Below are positions 8,723 through 16,327 of a stretch of 64,000 nucleotides of DNA, piece by piece. The translations under genes and the position numbers were made by a program. Source of the stretch: Magnetospirillum sp. XM-1. Its GTDB lineage: Bacteria > Pseudomonadota > Alphaproteobacteria > Rhodospirillales > Magnetospirillaceae. The stretch lies in the NCBI RefSeq assembly GCF_001511835.1, contig NZ_LN997848.1, positions 3,004,001 to 3,068,000 of the forward strand. The letters are read 5' to 3'. How positions within the stretch are numbered: the stretch's first letter is position 1; each line of letters opens with the position of its first letter. The notes below the pieces were generated by a model. That model did not search any database, was not told where the DNA came from, and saw only the letters and a list, made by a program, of their open reading frames with translations.

Positions 8723-9787
8723 ATGACCACCATGTCGCGATCCTTCGGCCGCTCCGATCTCACCAACGGCGCTCATCGCGACGTGGCGATCTGGCTGCTG
8801 GCCTGTTGCTTCATGGTGGCGGTGATGGTGCTGCTGGGCGGTTTGACCCGGCTTACCCATTCCGGCCTGTCCATGGTCGAGTGGGAGCCCATCGTCGGCA
8901 TCATCCCCCCCCTCAACGAGGCCGATTGGCAGCTGTTCTTCGCGAAGTACAAGCAGACCCCCGAATACATCAAGGTCAACGCCGGCATGAGTCTGGCGGA
9001 CTTCAAGGGAATTTTCTGGCTTGAGTACATCCACCGCGTGTGGGGCCGCCTGATCGGCATGGTCTTCGGCCTGCCCCTGCTGTGGCTGGTCTTCTCGGGC
9101 CGCATCGGCAAGGCGATGGTTCCCCGTCTGATCGGCGTGTTCCTGCTGGGCGCCGCCCAGGGCGGCATGGGCTGGTTCATGGTCAAGAGCGGCCTGGTGG
9201 ACAATCCGCACGTCTCCCATTACCGGCTGACCGCCCATCTGGCCCTGGCCTTCCTGATTCACGCCTGGATGTTCTGGCTGGCGCTGGACATCCTGGCCGA
9301 CCACCGGCCGGCGCCGCGCCGCCTGCATGGCGAGGCCGGCGGGATCTTGTCCTGGCTGCGCTGGCTGACCGTCCTGGTGGTGGTCACCTTGCTGTTCGGC
9401 GGCCTGGTGGCCGGCCTGAAGGCCGGGCTGATCTACAATACCTGGCCGCTGATGGATGGCGCGATCATCCCCAAGGATCTGTTCCCCGACGGTTTCCATT
9501 CCCTGTTCGAGGACATCAAGACCGTCCAGTTCGGCCACCGCACCCTGGCCGAGATCACCATCGCGGTGGCCCTGGTCGGCTGGTATCGCGCCCGCGCCCG
9601 CCTCGGCGCCCAGGTTCCCGCCGCCATCCATGCGGTCGCGATCATGGCCCTGGTCCAGGTCGGGCTGGGAATCGGGACCCTGGTCCTGGTGGTGCCCATC
9701 TCGCTGGCTTCGGCTCATCAGATGGGGGCGATGGCCCTGCTCACCCTATGCCTGTGGGCCATCCACGACCTGCGCCGCCGCATCTGA
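8723..9787 (+). CDS. ctaA: Heme A synthase (Cox15/CtaA family)
   Basis: This roughly 354-residue protein with eight membrane helices oxidises the C8 methyl of heme O to make heme A. It has the family's histidine-bearing segments WLEYIHRVWGRLIG, HYRLTAHLALAFL, QFGHRTLAE and SAHQMGAMA, and the GGLTRLTHSGLSMVEW block after helix 1. I chose the ATG behind GGGGGAG; an in-frame ATG four codons earlier lacks a ribosome site. It precedes the oxidase genes after a leader of about 160 bp. With ctaB nearby it implies that at least one of the two oxidase-like complexes carries heme A. Confidence 0.93.
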   Translation: MTTMSRSFGRSDLTNGAHRDVAIWLLACCFMVAVMVLLGGLTRLTHSGLSMVEWEPIVGIIPPLNEADWQLFFAKYKQTPEYIKVNAGMSLADFKGIFWLEYIHRVWGRLIGMVFGLPLLWLVFSGRIGKAMVPRLIGVFLLGAAQGGMGWFMVKSGLVDNPHVSHYRLTAHLALAFLIHAWMFWLALDILADHRPAPRRLHGEAGGILSWLRWLTVLVVVTLLFGGLVAGLKAGLIYNTWPLMDGAIIPKDLFPDGFHSLFEDIKTVQFGHRTLAEITIAVALVGWYRARARLGAQVPAAIHAVAIMALVQVGLGIGTLVLVVPISLASAHQMGAMALLTLCLWAIHDLRRRI

Positions 9788-9852
9788 AGTCGGCGCCTGG
9801 GTCGTTAAAATCTCGTAAAAAATGTATATGCCCGAGTGAATTGCTTGGGAGG

Positions 9853-9867
9853 GACTTTACCAAAGTC
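9853..9867. promoter_or_regulatory. Short palindrome upstream of oxidase genes
   Basis: GACTTT and AAAGTC flank a three-base spacer in the 160-bp region between ctaA and the oxidase operon. It could be an operator half-site pair or simple chance; the regulator is unknown. Confidence 0.3.
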
Positions 9868-9902
9868 AAGGAGATGAACTTTCCGTAATGAGAGGTTCAT
9901 GG

Positions 9903-9924
9903 TCCGGTCGTCCGGAGTTTTTTT
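9903..9924 (+). terminator. Hairpin with U7 tract in the oxidase-operon leader
   Basis: A five-base stem (TCCGG with CCGGA) and TCGT loop is followed after one base by seven T residues, 25 bp before the small membrane protein gene. It is either the terminator of ctaA transcription or an attenuator for the oxidase genes. The stem is short, so efficiency would be partial. Confidence 0.55.
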
Positions 9925-9949
9925 CGGAAATGCCAAGGGAGTTCGATCG

Positions 9950-10111
9950 ATGTCCAATTCAATCGAAAGCAAGGAGGAGGAGCGGATTCCGGCGATGCAG
10001 CGCATCCTGGACAATCCGTTCCTGCTGCTTTTTATCGGTGTGGTAGTGCCGACGGTTTCCTACACGATCTGGGGGATCATGGAAGTCGCCCAGCTGCCGA
10101 TCGCCAAGTAA
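9950..10111 (+). CDS. Small single-helix membrane protein of the oxidase operon
   Basis: This 53-residue protein has a charged N terminus (SNSIESKEEERIP) and one membrane helix (about residues 25-44, FLLLFIGVVVPTVSYTIW). It starts at an ATG behind AAGGGAG and ends 14 bp before the CuA subunit gene. B-type heme-copper oxidases such as Thermus ba3 carry a tiny one-helix subunit IIa, and the position and size here suggest an equivalent. I do not recognise a named family. An upstream in-frame ATG at 9899 would read through the leader hairpin and is unlikely to be the start. Confidence 0.7.
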   Translation: MSNSIESKEEERIPAMQRILDNPFLLLFIGVVVPTVSYTIWGIMEVAQLPIAK

Positions 10112-10125
10112 GGGAGGGATAATAA

Positions 10126-10671
10126 ATGTCTATTACTCCTCCGGAGCAAAAAGTCTGGTTCAACGAGCCCGTTGAGAAGACCGAGGTCATCTGGGTGATC
10201 ATTGCCCTGACCTGGGCGCTGATCATGTTCGCCATGATGCCGCTGTGGCACCTCAAGGGCACCCAGAACATGTCCAACGAAGCCTATCGCATCCAGCCGG
10301 ATGTGTATCAGGCCCGCGTGGACGCTTTCGTCGAGAAGTACAAGGTGGGCGAAGAAGGCCACGCCAAGACCCCGGTGGTTCGTCCCCCGGCCGGTTCTGA
10401 CGTGTACATGATGGCCCGCCTGTGGGAGTGGTACCCGGTTCTCGAACTCGAGAAGGGCAAGTCCTACCGCCTGCACCTCTCGTCGTTGGATTGGCAGCAT
10501 GGTTTCTCCGTGCAGCCCGCCAACATCAATCTGCAGGTCCATCCTGGCATCGACGAGGTGGTGACCATCACCCCGACCGATTCCGGCGATTTCGGCATCA
10601 TCTGCAACGAATACTGCGGTATCGGCCACCACACCATGCTCGGAAAAATCCGAGTCGTGGCTGGCAAGTAA
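10126..10671 (+). CDS. Heme-copper oxidase subunit II with CuA site (first module)
   Basis: This 181-residue protein has one membrane helix (about residues 22-42) and a periplasmic cupredoxin domain that accepts electrons through a dinuclear CuA centre. All ligands are visible: His in SLDWQHGF and the block CNEYCGIGHHTM, which gives C-x3-C-x3-H-x2-M. The single helix and short length are typical of B-type (ba3-like) oxidases. The segment VVRPPAGSD followed by W-E and YRLHL is repeated almost unchanged in the CuA protein at the end of the second module, so the two are paralogues. The gene ends 16 bp before the large subunit. Confidence 0.92.
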   Translation: MSITPPEQKVWFNEPVEKTEVIWVIIALTWALIMFAMMPLWHLKGTQNMSNEAYRIQPDVYQARVDAFVEKYKVGEEGHAKTPVVRPPAGSDVYMMARLWEWYPVLELEKGKSYRLHLSSLDWQHGFSVQPANINLQVHPGIDEVVTITPTDSGDFGIICNEYCGIGHHTMLGKIRVVAGK

Positions 10672-10687
10672 TCGAGGGGGAGCGCAA

Positions 10688-12370
10688 ATGGTTGCCAAGC
10701 CCGTATTTCGAACCTGCGGCTTCACGGGTCTGAAGATCCATGATGACGCAGAGAAGCTGATCAAGATCAACGCGGTCACCGCCATCGTGGTGCTGGCCCT
10801 CGGTGGTCTGTTCGGCCTTCTCGTCGTCCTGACCCGTTGGCCGACCGTGCACCTGCTGCCGGCCGACCTGTTCTACCTGGCGCTGACCGCGCACGGTATC
10901 GACATCCTGATCGTCTGGTGCATCTTCTTCGAAGTTGCCCTGATGTACTTCGCTTCGTCCATCCTGCTGCAGACCCGCATCGCCACGCCCAAGATGGGCT
11001 GGGTTGCGTATGCCCTGATGGTCCTGGGCGCCGCCATCACCAACTGGAAGGTCCTCGAGGGCAATTCCAGCGTGATGATGACCTCCTACGTGCCGATGCA
11101 GGCTGACCCGCTGTTCTACGTGGGCCTGATCCTGTTCGCCGTGGGTGCCCTGATCGCCTGCTTCATCTTCCTGGGCACCCTGGTGGTCGCCAAGGCGGAG
11201 AAGACCTACGAGGGTTCCATTCCGCTGGTCACCTTCGGTGCGCTGGTGGCTTGCATCATCGCCATCTACACCATCGCGTCCGGCGCCATCATCCTGATCC
11301 CGACCTTCCTGTGGTCGATCGGGCTGATCAGCCACATCGACCCGCTGATGTACAAGGTCGTGTGGTGGGGCATGGGTCACTCGTCGCAGCAGATCAACGT
11401 GGCCGCCCACATCGCCGTGTGGTACGCCATCGCCGCGATCCTGTTCGGCGCCAAGCCGCTGTCCGAGAAGGTCAGCCGCTGCGCTTACCTGACCTACATC
11501 TTCTTCCTGCAGATCGCTTCGGCCCACCACCTGCTGGTGGAGCCCGGCCTGTCGTCCGCCTATAAGATCTTCAACACCTCGTACGGCATGTACCTCGCCG
11601 TGCTGGGTTCGATGATCCACGGTCTGACCGTCCCGGGTTGCATCGAGGCGGCTCAGCGTCGCAAGGGCTTCAACAACGGCATGTTCGAATGGCTCCGTAA
11701 GGCCCCCTGGGGCAATCCGGTGTTCTCGGGCATGTTCCTGTCCCTGATCCTGTTCGGCTTCCTCGGCGGCATCTCCGGTGTCACCATGGGCGTGGAACAG
11801 ATCAACATCATGATCCACAACACCATCTACGTGCCCGGCCACTTCCACGCGACTGTGGCGGCCGGTACGACGCTGGCGTTCATGGCGATCACGTACTTCC
11901 TGGTCCCGGTCCTGTTCGGTCGCGAACTGGTCATGCCGGGCCTGGCCAAGCTCCAGCCGTACCTGTTCGGCCTGGGCATGGGCGTGTTCTCCCTGTTCAT
12001 GATGGGTGCCGGTACGCTGGGCGTGTCCCGTCGTCACTGGGACATGGCCTTCTCGGACGCTCCGCACGCTTTCGCTCACGCTCCCGCTGCCTTCCTCATG
12101 ATGGGCATCGTTGGCGTGGCTGGCGTGATCGCGGTGATCGGCGGCGCTCTGTTCGTCCTGATCATCGTGGGCTCGGTGCTGTTCGGCAAGCCGGTGGTGC
12201 ATGCTCCGGCCGCGGCCGCTCCGGCTCCTTCGCCGGTGGCTTCGTACGGCAATGCCGAGCACGTGGCCGTTCCGGGCACCTTCGCCCTGGCGCTGCTCTT
12301 CCTGACGATGTTTGTGCTCTACTACTTCGTCAACTGGAAGTATCTGGCCAGCACCTGGATCATGAGCTGA
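10688..12370 (+). CDS. Heme-copper oxidase superfamily large subunit lacking the active-site tyrosine
   Basis: This 560-residue protein has about 13 membrane helices. The histidines for low-spin heme (His69, His387), high-spin heme (His385) and CuB (His231, His280, His281) are all present. In helix VI the usual His-Pro-x-Val-Tyr is His231-Ser-Ser-Gln-Gln235, so the cross-linked tyrosine needed for O2 reduction is replaced by glutamine. This resembles B-type enzymes by length and by GHFHATVA in helix X. Known tyrosine-less members of the superfamily include nitric oxide reductases, and a 'cytochrome a1'-like hemoprotein without oxidase activity has been described from Magnetospirillum magnetotacticum. 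I infer an NO-reducing or non-oxidase role, and function is unproven. Confidence 0.88.
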   Translation: MVAKPVFRTCGFTGLKIHDDAEKLIKINAVTAIVVLALGGLFGLLVVLTRWPTVHLLPADLFYLALTAHGIDILIVWCIFFEVALMYFASSILLQTRIATPKMGWVAYALMVLGAAITNWKVLEGNSSVMMTSYVPMQADPLFYVGLILFAVGALIACFIFLGTLVVAKAEKTYEGSIPLVTFGALVACIIAIYTIASGAIILIPTFLWSIGLISHIDPLMYKVVWWGMGHSSQQINVAAHIAVWYAIAAILFGAKPLSEKVSRCAYLTYIFFLQIASAHHLLVEPGLSSAYKIFNTSYGMYLAVLGSMIHGLTVPGCIEAAQRRKGFNNGMFEWLRKAPWGNPVFSGMFLSLILFGFLGGISGVTMGVEQINIMIHNTIYVPGHFHATVAAGTTLAFMAITYFLVPVLFGRELVMPGLAKLQPYLFGLGMGVFSLFMMGAGTLGVSRRHWDMAFSDAPHAFAHAPAAFLMMGIVGVAGVIAVIGGALFVLIIVGSVLFGKPVVHAPAAAAPAPSPVASYGNAEHVAVPGTFALALLFLTMFVLYYFVNWKYLASTWIMS

Positions 12371-12390
12371 TCCAGTCTAGGGTTAAAGGC

Positions 12391-12420
12391 GGGCGGGACC
12401 CTCGGGTCCCGCCCGTTCTC
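12391..12420 (+). terminator. Strong hairpin after first oxidase module
   Basis: A perfect eleven-base stem (GGGCGGGACCC with GGGTCCCGCCC) with a two-base central TC, so the loop must open by a pair or two, is followed by GTTCTC. It closes the first oxidase operon; the weak T tract allows some read-through into ctaB. Confidence 0.65.
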
Positions 12421-12457
12421 CTCCAAGGGTATGTTTTCGAAAGGGTGGGAGAGGGTG

Positions 12458-13324
12458 ATGACGGCGAACCTCAAAGTCCTGGCATCGGTGTTCAAGCTGC
12501 GCATCGGCGTGTTCTGCGCCCTGGCGGCCATTGCTGGAGCCCTGGTCACCCCGAGTGCCGTTCCCCAGACCTCCCAGGTCGTGGCCGTGGCCATGGCCGT
12601 GCTGCTGTCGGCCGCCGCCGCCGGGGCCTTCAATCATTACTGGGAGCGCGACATCGATCCGATGATGAACCGCACCCGCAACCGTCCTTTCGCCTCCGGC
12701 CAGTTCGCCGCCGGTCCGCTGTGGCCCCTGGGGCTGCTGGCGTTGACCGTCGCCGCGGTGGCCCTGGCCGCCTTCGCCGCCAATGCCTGGGCGGCGCTGC
12801 ACGTATTCCTCGGTGCCTTCGTCTATGGCATCGTCTACACCGTCTGGCTGAAGCGCCGCACCGCCTGGAACATCGTCATCGGCGGTCTGTCCGGCAGCTT
12901 CGCCGTGCTGGCCGGTGCCGCCGTGGCGGTGCCGACCTTGAGCCCCCAATCGCTGGTCCTGGCCCTGATCCTGTTCCTGTGGACGCCGCCCCATTTCTGG
13001 AGCCTGGCGACCGCACTCAAGGACGACTACGCCGCCGCCGGCATTCCCATGCTGCCGGTGGTCAAGCCGGAATCCGAGACCAACTGGATCATCCTGGCCA
13101 ATACCATCGCCCTGGTGGCGTCGTCGCTGCTGCCCTTCTTCTTCGGCGCCGGACCGCTCTACATGGGCGCGGCGATCCTGGGCGGCGTGTGGTTCATCTA
13201 CAAGAGCGTCCTGCTGGTCATGCGCCCGGGGCGCAAGGCCGCCATGGGCAATTTCTTCGCTTCGCTGATCCAGCTGGTCCTACTCTTGACCGCCGTCATG
13301 GTTGAGCCGCTGCTGGCGGGGTAG
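12458..13324 (+). CDS. ctaB: Protoheme IX farnesyltransferase (heme O synthase)
   Basis: This 288-residue UbiA-family membrane protein attaches a farnesyl chain to heme B, the step before heme A synthase. The first prenyl-binding motif is NHYWERDIDPMMNRTRNRP and the second is around KDDYAAAGIPMLPVV. Nine membrane helices are expected. I chose the ATG behind GGGAGAGGG; an in-frame ATG nine codons earlier (12431) is an alternative with a weaker AAGGG site. It lies between the two oxidase modules and is only eight bases from the SCO gene, so it is the first gene of the second operon. Confidence 0.93.
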   Translation: MTANLKVLASVFKLRIGVFCALAAIAGALVTPSAVPQTSQVVAVAMAVLLSAAAAGAFNHYWERDIDPMMNRTRNRPFASGQFAAGPLWPLGLLALTVAAVALAAFAANAWAALHVFLGAFVYGIVYTVWLKRRTAWNIVIGGLSGSFAVLAGAAVAVPTLSPQSLVLALILFLWTPPHFWSLATALKDDYAAAGIPMLPVVKPESETNWIILANTIALVASSLLPFFFGAGPLYMGAAILGGVWFIYKSVLLVMRPGRKAAMGNFFASLIQLVLLLTAVMVEPLLAG

Positions 13325-13332
13325 AACTGCGC

Positions 13333-14133
13333 ATGATACATGCAAAAGTCCTAATAATTTTGGGGGCTTTGGTTTCAGCCAGCCTCCAGGCCCAAGCGGC
13401 GCCAACCGTTTCCGCCACCGCGGAGGAGGCGCTGAAGCGTTCGCGCGCCGCCGAGGGCAATGTGGTGGGCTCCCACCAGCTGACCGATCAGGACGGCCAG
13501 CCGGTCGACCTCACCCAGTTTCGCGGCAAGCCGGTGGTGATCAGCATGATCTACACCGCCTGCGACCACACCTGTCCGGTGACCACCCAGAACGTGGCCA
13601 GGGCGGTTTCCGGCACCCGCAAGGCGCTGGGCGACGACAGCTTCCAGGTTCTGTCCATCGGCTTCGACACGGTGCGCGACACGCCGGCCGCTCTGAAGAC
13701 CTATGCCCGCCAGCAGGGCATCGACCTCAAGAACTGGACCTTCCTGGCGGGCAACCAGGCCACCATGGAGGCCCTGTCGGCCGATCTCGGCTTTACCTGG
13801 TACGTGACCTCGCGCGGGTTCGACCACATCGCCCAGACCACCGTTCTGGACAAGGACGGCCGCATCTACCGCCAGGTCTACGGCGAGAATTTCGAGCTGC
13901 CGCTGCTGGTCGAGCCGCTGAAGGATCTGGTGCTGGGCCGCACGGCGGCGCTGACCTCGCTGCAATCCATCAGCGACCGGGTCCGGTTCTTCTGCACCGT
14001 CTATGATCCGCACTCGGACGCCTACCGCTTTGATTACGGTATTTTTTTCAGCATCGGCTCGGGGTTCCTGGCCGTGCTGACCATCATCTGGATGACCATC
14101 CGCATGTGGCGCGACTCGCGCCGGACATCTTGA
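13333..14133 (+). CDS. SCO1/SenC family copper chaperone with C-terminal membrane helix
   Basis: This 266-residue protein has a cleavable signal peptide, a thioredoxin-like SCO domain and a second hydrophobic helix near the C terminus (about 235-257). The copper ligands are Cys77 and Cys81 in TACDHTCPVT and His165 in GFDHIAQT. SCO proteins deliver copper to, or reduce, the CuA site of subunit II. The extra C-terminal anchor is not usual in short bacterial SCO proteins. Its position in the second module mirrors the norSY-senC gene set of ammonia oxidisers, where a SenC gene accompanies a CuA/heme-copper NO reductase. Confidence 0.9.
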   Translation: MIHAKVLIILGALVSASLQAQAAPTVSATAEEALKRSRAAEGNVVGSHQLTDQDGQPVDLTQFRGKPVVISMIYTACDHTCPVTTQNVARAVSGTRKALGDDSFQVLSIGFDTVRDTPAALKTYARQQGIDLKNWTFLAGNQATMEALSADLGFTWYVTSRGFDHIAQTTVLDKDGRIYRQVYGENFELPLLVEPLKDLVLGRTAALTSLQSISDRVRFFCTVYDPHSDAYRFDYGIFFSIGSGFLAVLTIIWMTIRMWRDSRRTS

Positions 14134-14193
14134 TGAATCCCGCCCGCGCCCGTCGAGGGGGCAAGAAAATGGAAACGAAAAGGAAATTTCGCC

Positions 14194-15768
14194 TTGTCTA
14201 ATCCAATCAAATCCGCCGTCAGAGCGGGCCTCTTCCGCCTTGAAAGCGGCTGGGACATGCTGGTTGGGCGCGAGTCCAACCCCATGTACTGCCTGGGCGC
14301 CATGTCGTGGTACTTCTTCTGGATCGTCGGCGCGTCGGGGCTGTACCTGTTCGTGCCCTACGACACCAGCGCGGTGCGCGCCTGGAGCTCCATCGAGTAC
14401 ATCTCGCGCGAGCAATGGTACTGGGGCGGTCTGATCCGCTCGCTGCACCGCTACGGCTCGGACGCCATGGTGCTCACCATGATGCTGCATCTGCTGCGCG
14501 AATGGTGCCTGGACCGTTATCACGGCGCCCGCTGGTTCGCCTGGTTCACCGGCGTGCCGCTGATTTGGATGGTGTTCAGCTCGGGCGTCACCGGCTATTG
14601 GCTGGTGTGGGACGAACTGGCCCAGTACCTGGCCATCGGCACCGCCGAGTGGATGGACTTCCTGGGCATCTTCGGCCAGAGCATCGCGCGCAACTTCCTC
14701 AATCCCGGCGCGCTGACCGACCGCTTCTTCACCCTGCTGATCTTCATCCACATCGCCGTGCCGCTGTTCCTGCTGATGGCCATGTGGGTGCATATCCTGC
14801 GCATCAACCACGCCAACACCAATCCGCCCAAGCCGCTGGTCATCGGCTCGTCGATCATGCTGGTGGCGCTGTCGCTGCTTCATCCCGCCCAGAGCCATCC
14901 GGCCGCCGACCTGGGCAAGGCCATCGGCGATCTCAATCCCGACTGGTACTTCATGGCGCTGTACCCGCTGTACGACGCCAAGGGGCCGCTGGTGACCTGG
15001 GCGGTGTCCATCGGCGCCTCCATGTTCCTGTCGCTGATGCCGTGGATGGCCTTCCGCCGCAAGCGCCGCGCCGCCGCCGTGGTCACTCCCGACATCTGCA
15101 ACGCCTGCGGCAATTGCGCCGCCGACTGCCCGTTCGGTGCCGTGGTGCTGCGTCCGCGTGCCCCCGACGCCACCGGCCAGGCCAAGGTGGCGGTGGTCCA
15201 GCCCGACCTGTGCACCAGCTGCGGCATGTGCATGGCGTCGTGCAACAAGACCAACCCCTTCCTGCCCCATAAGGGCGAGGCCCGGCCGACCGCCATCGAC
15301 ATTCCCGACTTCACCTTCGACGTGATGGTCAAGCGGGTGTCGGCCCGCACCCATGGCCTGGTGGGCAAGAACCGCGTCCTGATCATCGGCTGCGAGCACG
15401 GGGCGGTCTTGGACCATCTCAAGGGCCCGTCGGTGGGCGTGCTGCCGCTGCATTGCACCGGCATGATGCCGCCGTCGCTGATCGACTACGTGCTGAACAA
15501 GGACCTGGCCGACGGCGTGCTGGTCACCGCCTGCCGCCCCGGCGAGTGTTTCTACCGCCTGGGTCCGGAATGGACCGAGCTGCGCATGAACGGCCAGCGT
15601 GTGCCCAAGCTGCGCGGCGCCGTGTCGCGTGACCGGGTCCGCCTGTTCTGGGCCGCCAGCACCGAAACCAAGGCCCTGATGGCTGAATTGGCGGCCTTCC
15701 GGGTGGCGCTGGAGGAATTGCCGCCCGTTGAACGTCCCGAATCCACCAAAAGGAGGGTGGCGGAATGA
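14194..15768 (+). CDS. Cytochrome b / two [4Fe-4S] ferredoxin / MvhD-like fusion protein
   Basis: This 524-residue protein joins three electron-transfer modules. The first 280 residues are a di-heme cytochrome b of the bc/b6 type with two His pairs spaced by 14 residues (LHRYGSDAMVLTMMLH and HIAVPLFLLMAMWVH). Next come two ferredoxin clusters, CNACGNCAADCP and CTSCGMCMASCN. The last 160 residues match the MvhD/FrhD iron-sulfur delta subunit (cysteines in IIGCEHG, LHCTGMM and TACRPGEC). It starts at TTG behind AAAAGG. It could carry electrons between the quinone pool and a cytoplasmic donor and so serve the oxidase-like complex beside it. The domain calls are firm; the electron path is inference. 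Confidence 0.85.
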   Translation: MSNPIKSAVRAGLFRLESGWDMLVGRESNPMYCLGAMSWYFFWIVGASGLYLFVPYDTSAVRAWSSIEYISREQWYWGGLIRSLHRYGSDAMVLTMMLHLLREWCLDRYHGARWFAWFTGVPLIWMVFSSGVTGYWLVWDELAQYLAIGTAEWMDFLGIFGQSIARNFLNPGALTDRFFTLLIFIHIAVPLFLLMAMWVHILRINHANTNPPKPLVIGSSIMLVALSLLHPAQSHPAADLGKAIGDLNPDWYFMALYPLYDAKGPLVTWAVSIGASMFLSLMPWMAFRRKRRAAAVVTPDICNACGNCAADCPFGAVVLRPRAPDATGQAKVAVVQPDLCTSCGMCMASCNKTNPFLPHKGEARPTAIDIPDFTFDVMVKRVSARTHGLVGKNRVLIIGCEHGAVLDHLKGPSVGVLPLHCTGMMPPSLIDYVLNKDLADGVLVTACRPGECFYRLGPEWTELRMNGQRVPKLRGAVSRDRVRLFWAASTETKALMAELAAFRVALEELPPVERPESTKRRVAE

Positions 15769-16268
15769 TCAAGCCCCGTTACATCGCGGGCCAAGCCGTG
15801 GCCTATACCGCCTTCGCCCTCATGATCGCCTATTTCGCGTCCAATCCGGTTTACCGGAATCACGATCCGGCCAAGGCCCTGCTGAAGCTGTCGCTGACCC
15901 ATGCCGGTCAGAAGGTGGGCGAATGCAAGGAGCGCTCGGCCGAGGAACTGGCCAAGCTGCCTCCCAACATGCGGGCCAAGACCTCGTGCGGCCGCGAACG
16001 CAATGCCGTGACGCTCGAGATGGATATCGACGGCGTGAAGGTGTTCGCCCAGACCGCCAAGCCGGCCGGTCTGTCGGGCGACGGTCGTTCCCGGTTCTAC
16101 GATTCGCGTGAGATCAGTGCGGGCAAGCACGTCATCACGGCGCGCATGCGCGACGGCAACGACCCCAACGTCTTCGACCAGGTGGCCGAGGTCACCGTCG
16201 AGCTTGCGCCCCGGCAGGTTTTCGTGGTCGATTTCGACGAAGAGAACGGCAAGTTCGAGTTCAAGTGA
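15765..16268 (+). CDS. Membrane-anchored periplasmic protein of the second oxidase module (FixH-like)
   Basis: This 167-residue protein has one N-terminal helix (about residues 8-27) and a beta-rich periplasmic domain with two cysteines (GECKERS and TSCGRER). The end ELAPRQVFVVDFDEENGKFEF resembles a beta-sandwich edge. The start overlaps the previous stop (ATGA). Size and layout recall FixH/CcoH, which helps assemble cbb3 oxidases, but I see no diagnostic motif. It may be an assembly or structural subunit of the complex encoded downstream. The function remains unassigned. Confidence 0.65.
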   Translation: MIKPRYIAGQAVAYTAFALMIAYFASNPVYRNHDPAKALLKLSLTHAGQKVGECKERSAEELAKLPPNMRAKTSCGRERNAVTLEMDIDGVKVFAQTAKPAGLSGDGRSRFYDSREISAGKHVITARMRDGNDPNVFDQVAEVTVELAPRQVFVVDFDEENGKFEFK

Positions 16269-16276
16269 CAAGAACC

Positions 16277-16302
16277 GCCACCCCGGCTTCGGCCGGGGTG
16301 GC
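16277..16302 (+). promoter_or_regulatory. Intra-operon UUCG-tetraloop hairpin
   Basis: A perfect eleven-base stem (GCCACCCCGGC with GCCGGGGTGGC) closes a TTCG tetraloop, 26 bp before the next start codon. There is no T run, so it is more likely an mRNA-stability or processing element between subunit genes than a terminator. Confidence 0.6.
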
Positions 16303-16327
16303 GCGGCTTGAGACGGATAGGGGCGGT

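Noticed and set aside
9899..9949. Longer start for the small oxidase-operon protein
   Set aside because: It would place the leader hairpin and its T run in the coding region and has no good ribosome site; the later ATG has AAGGGAG.
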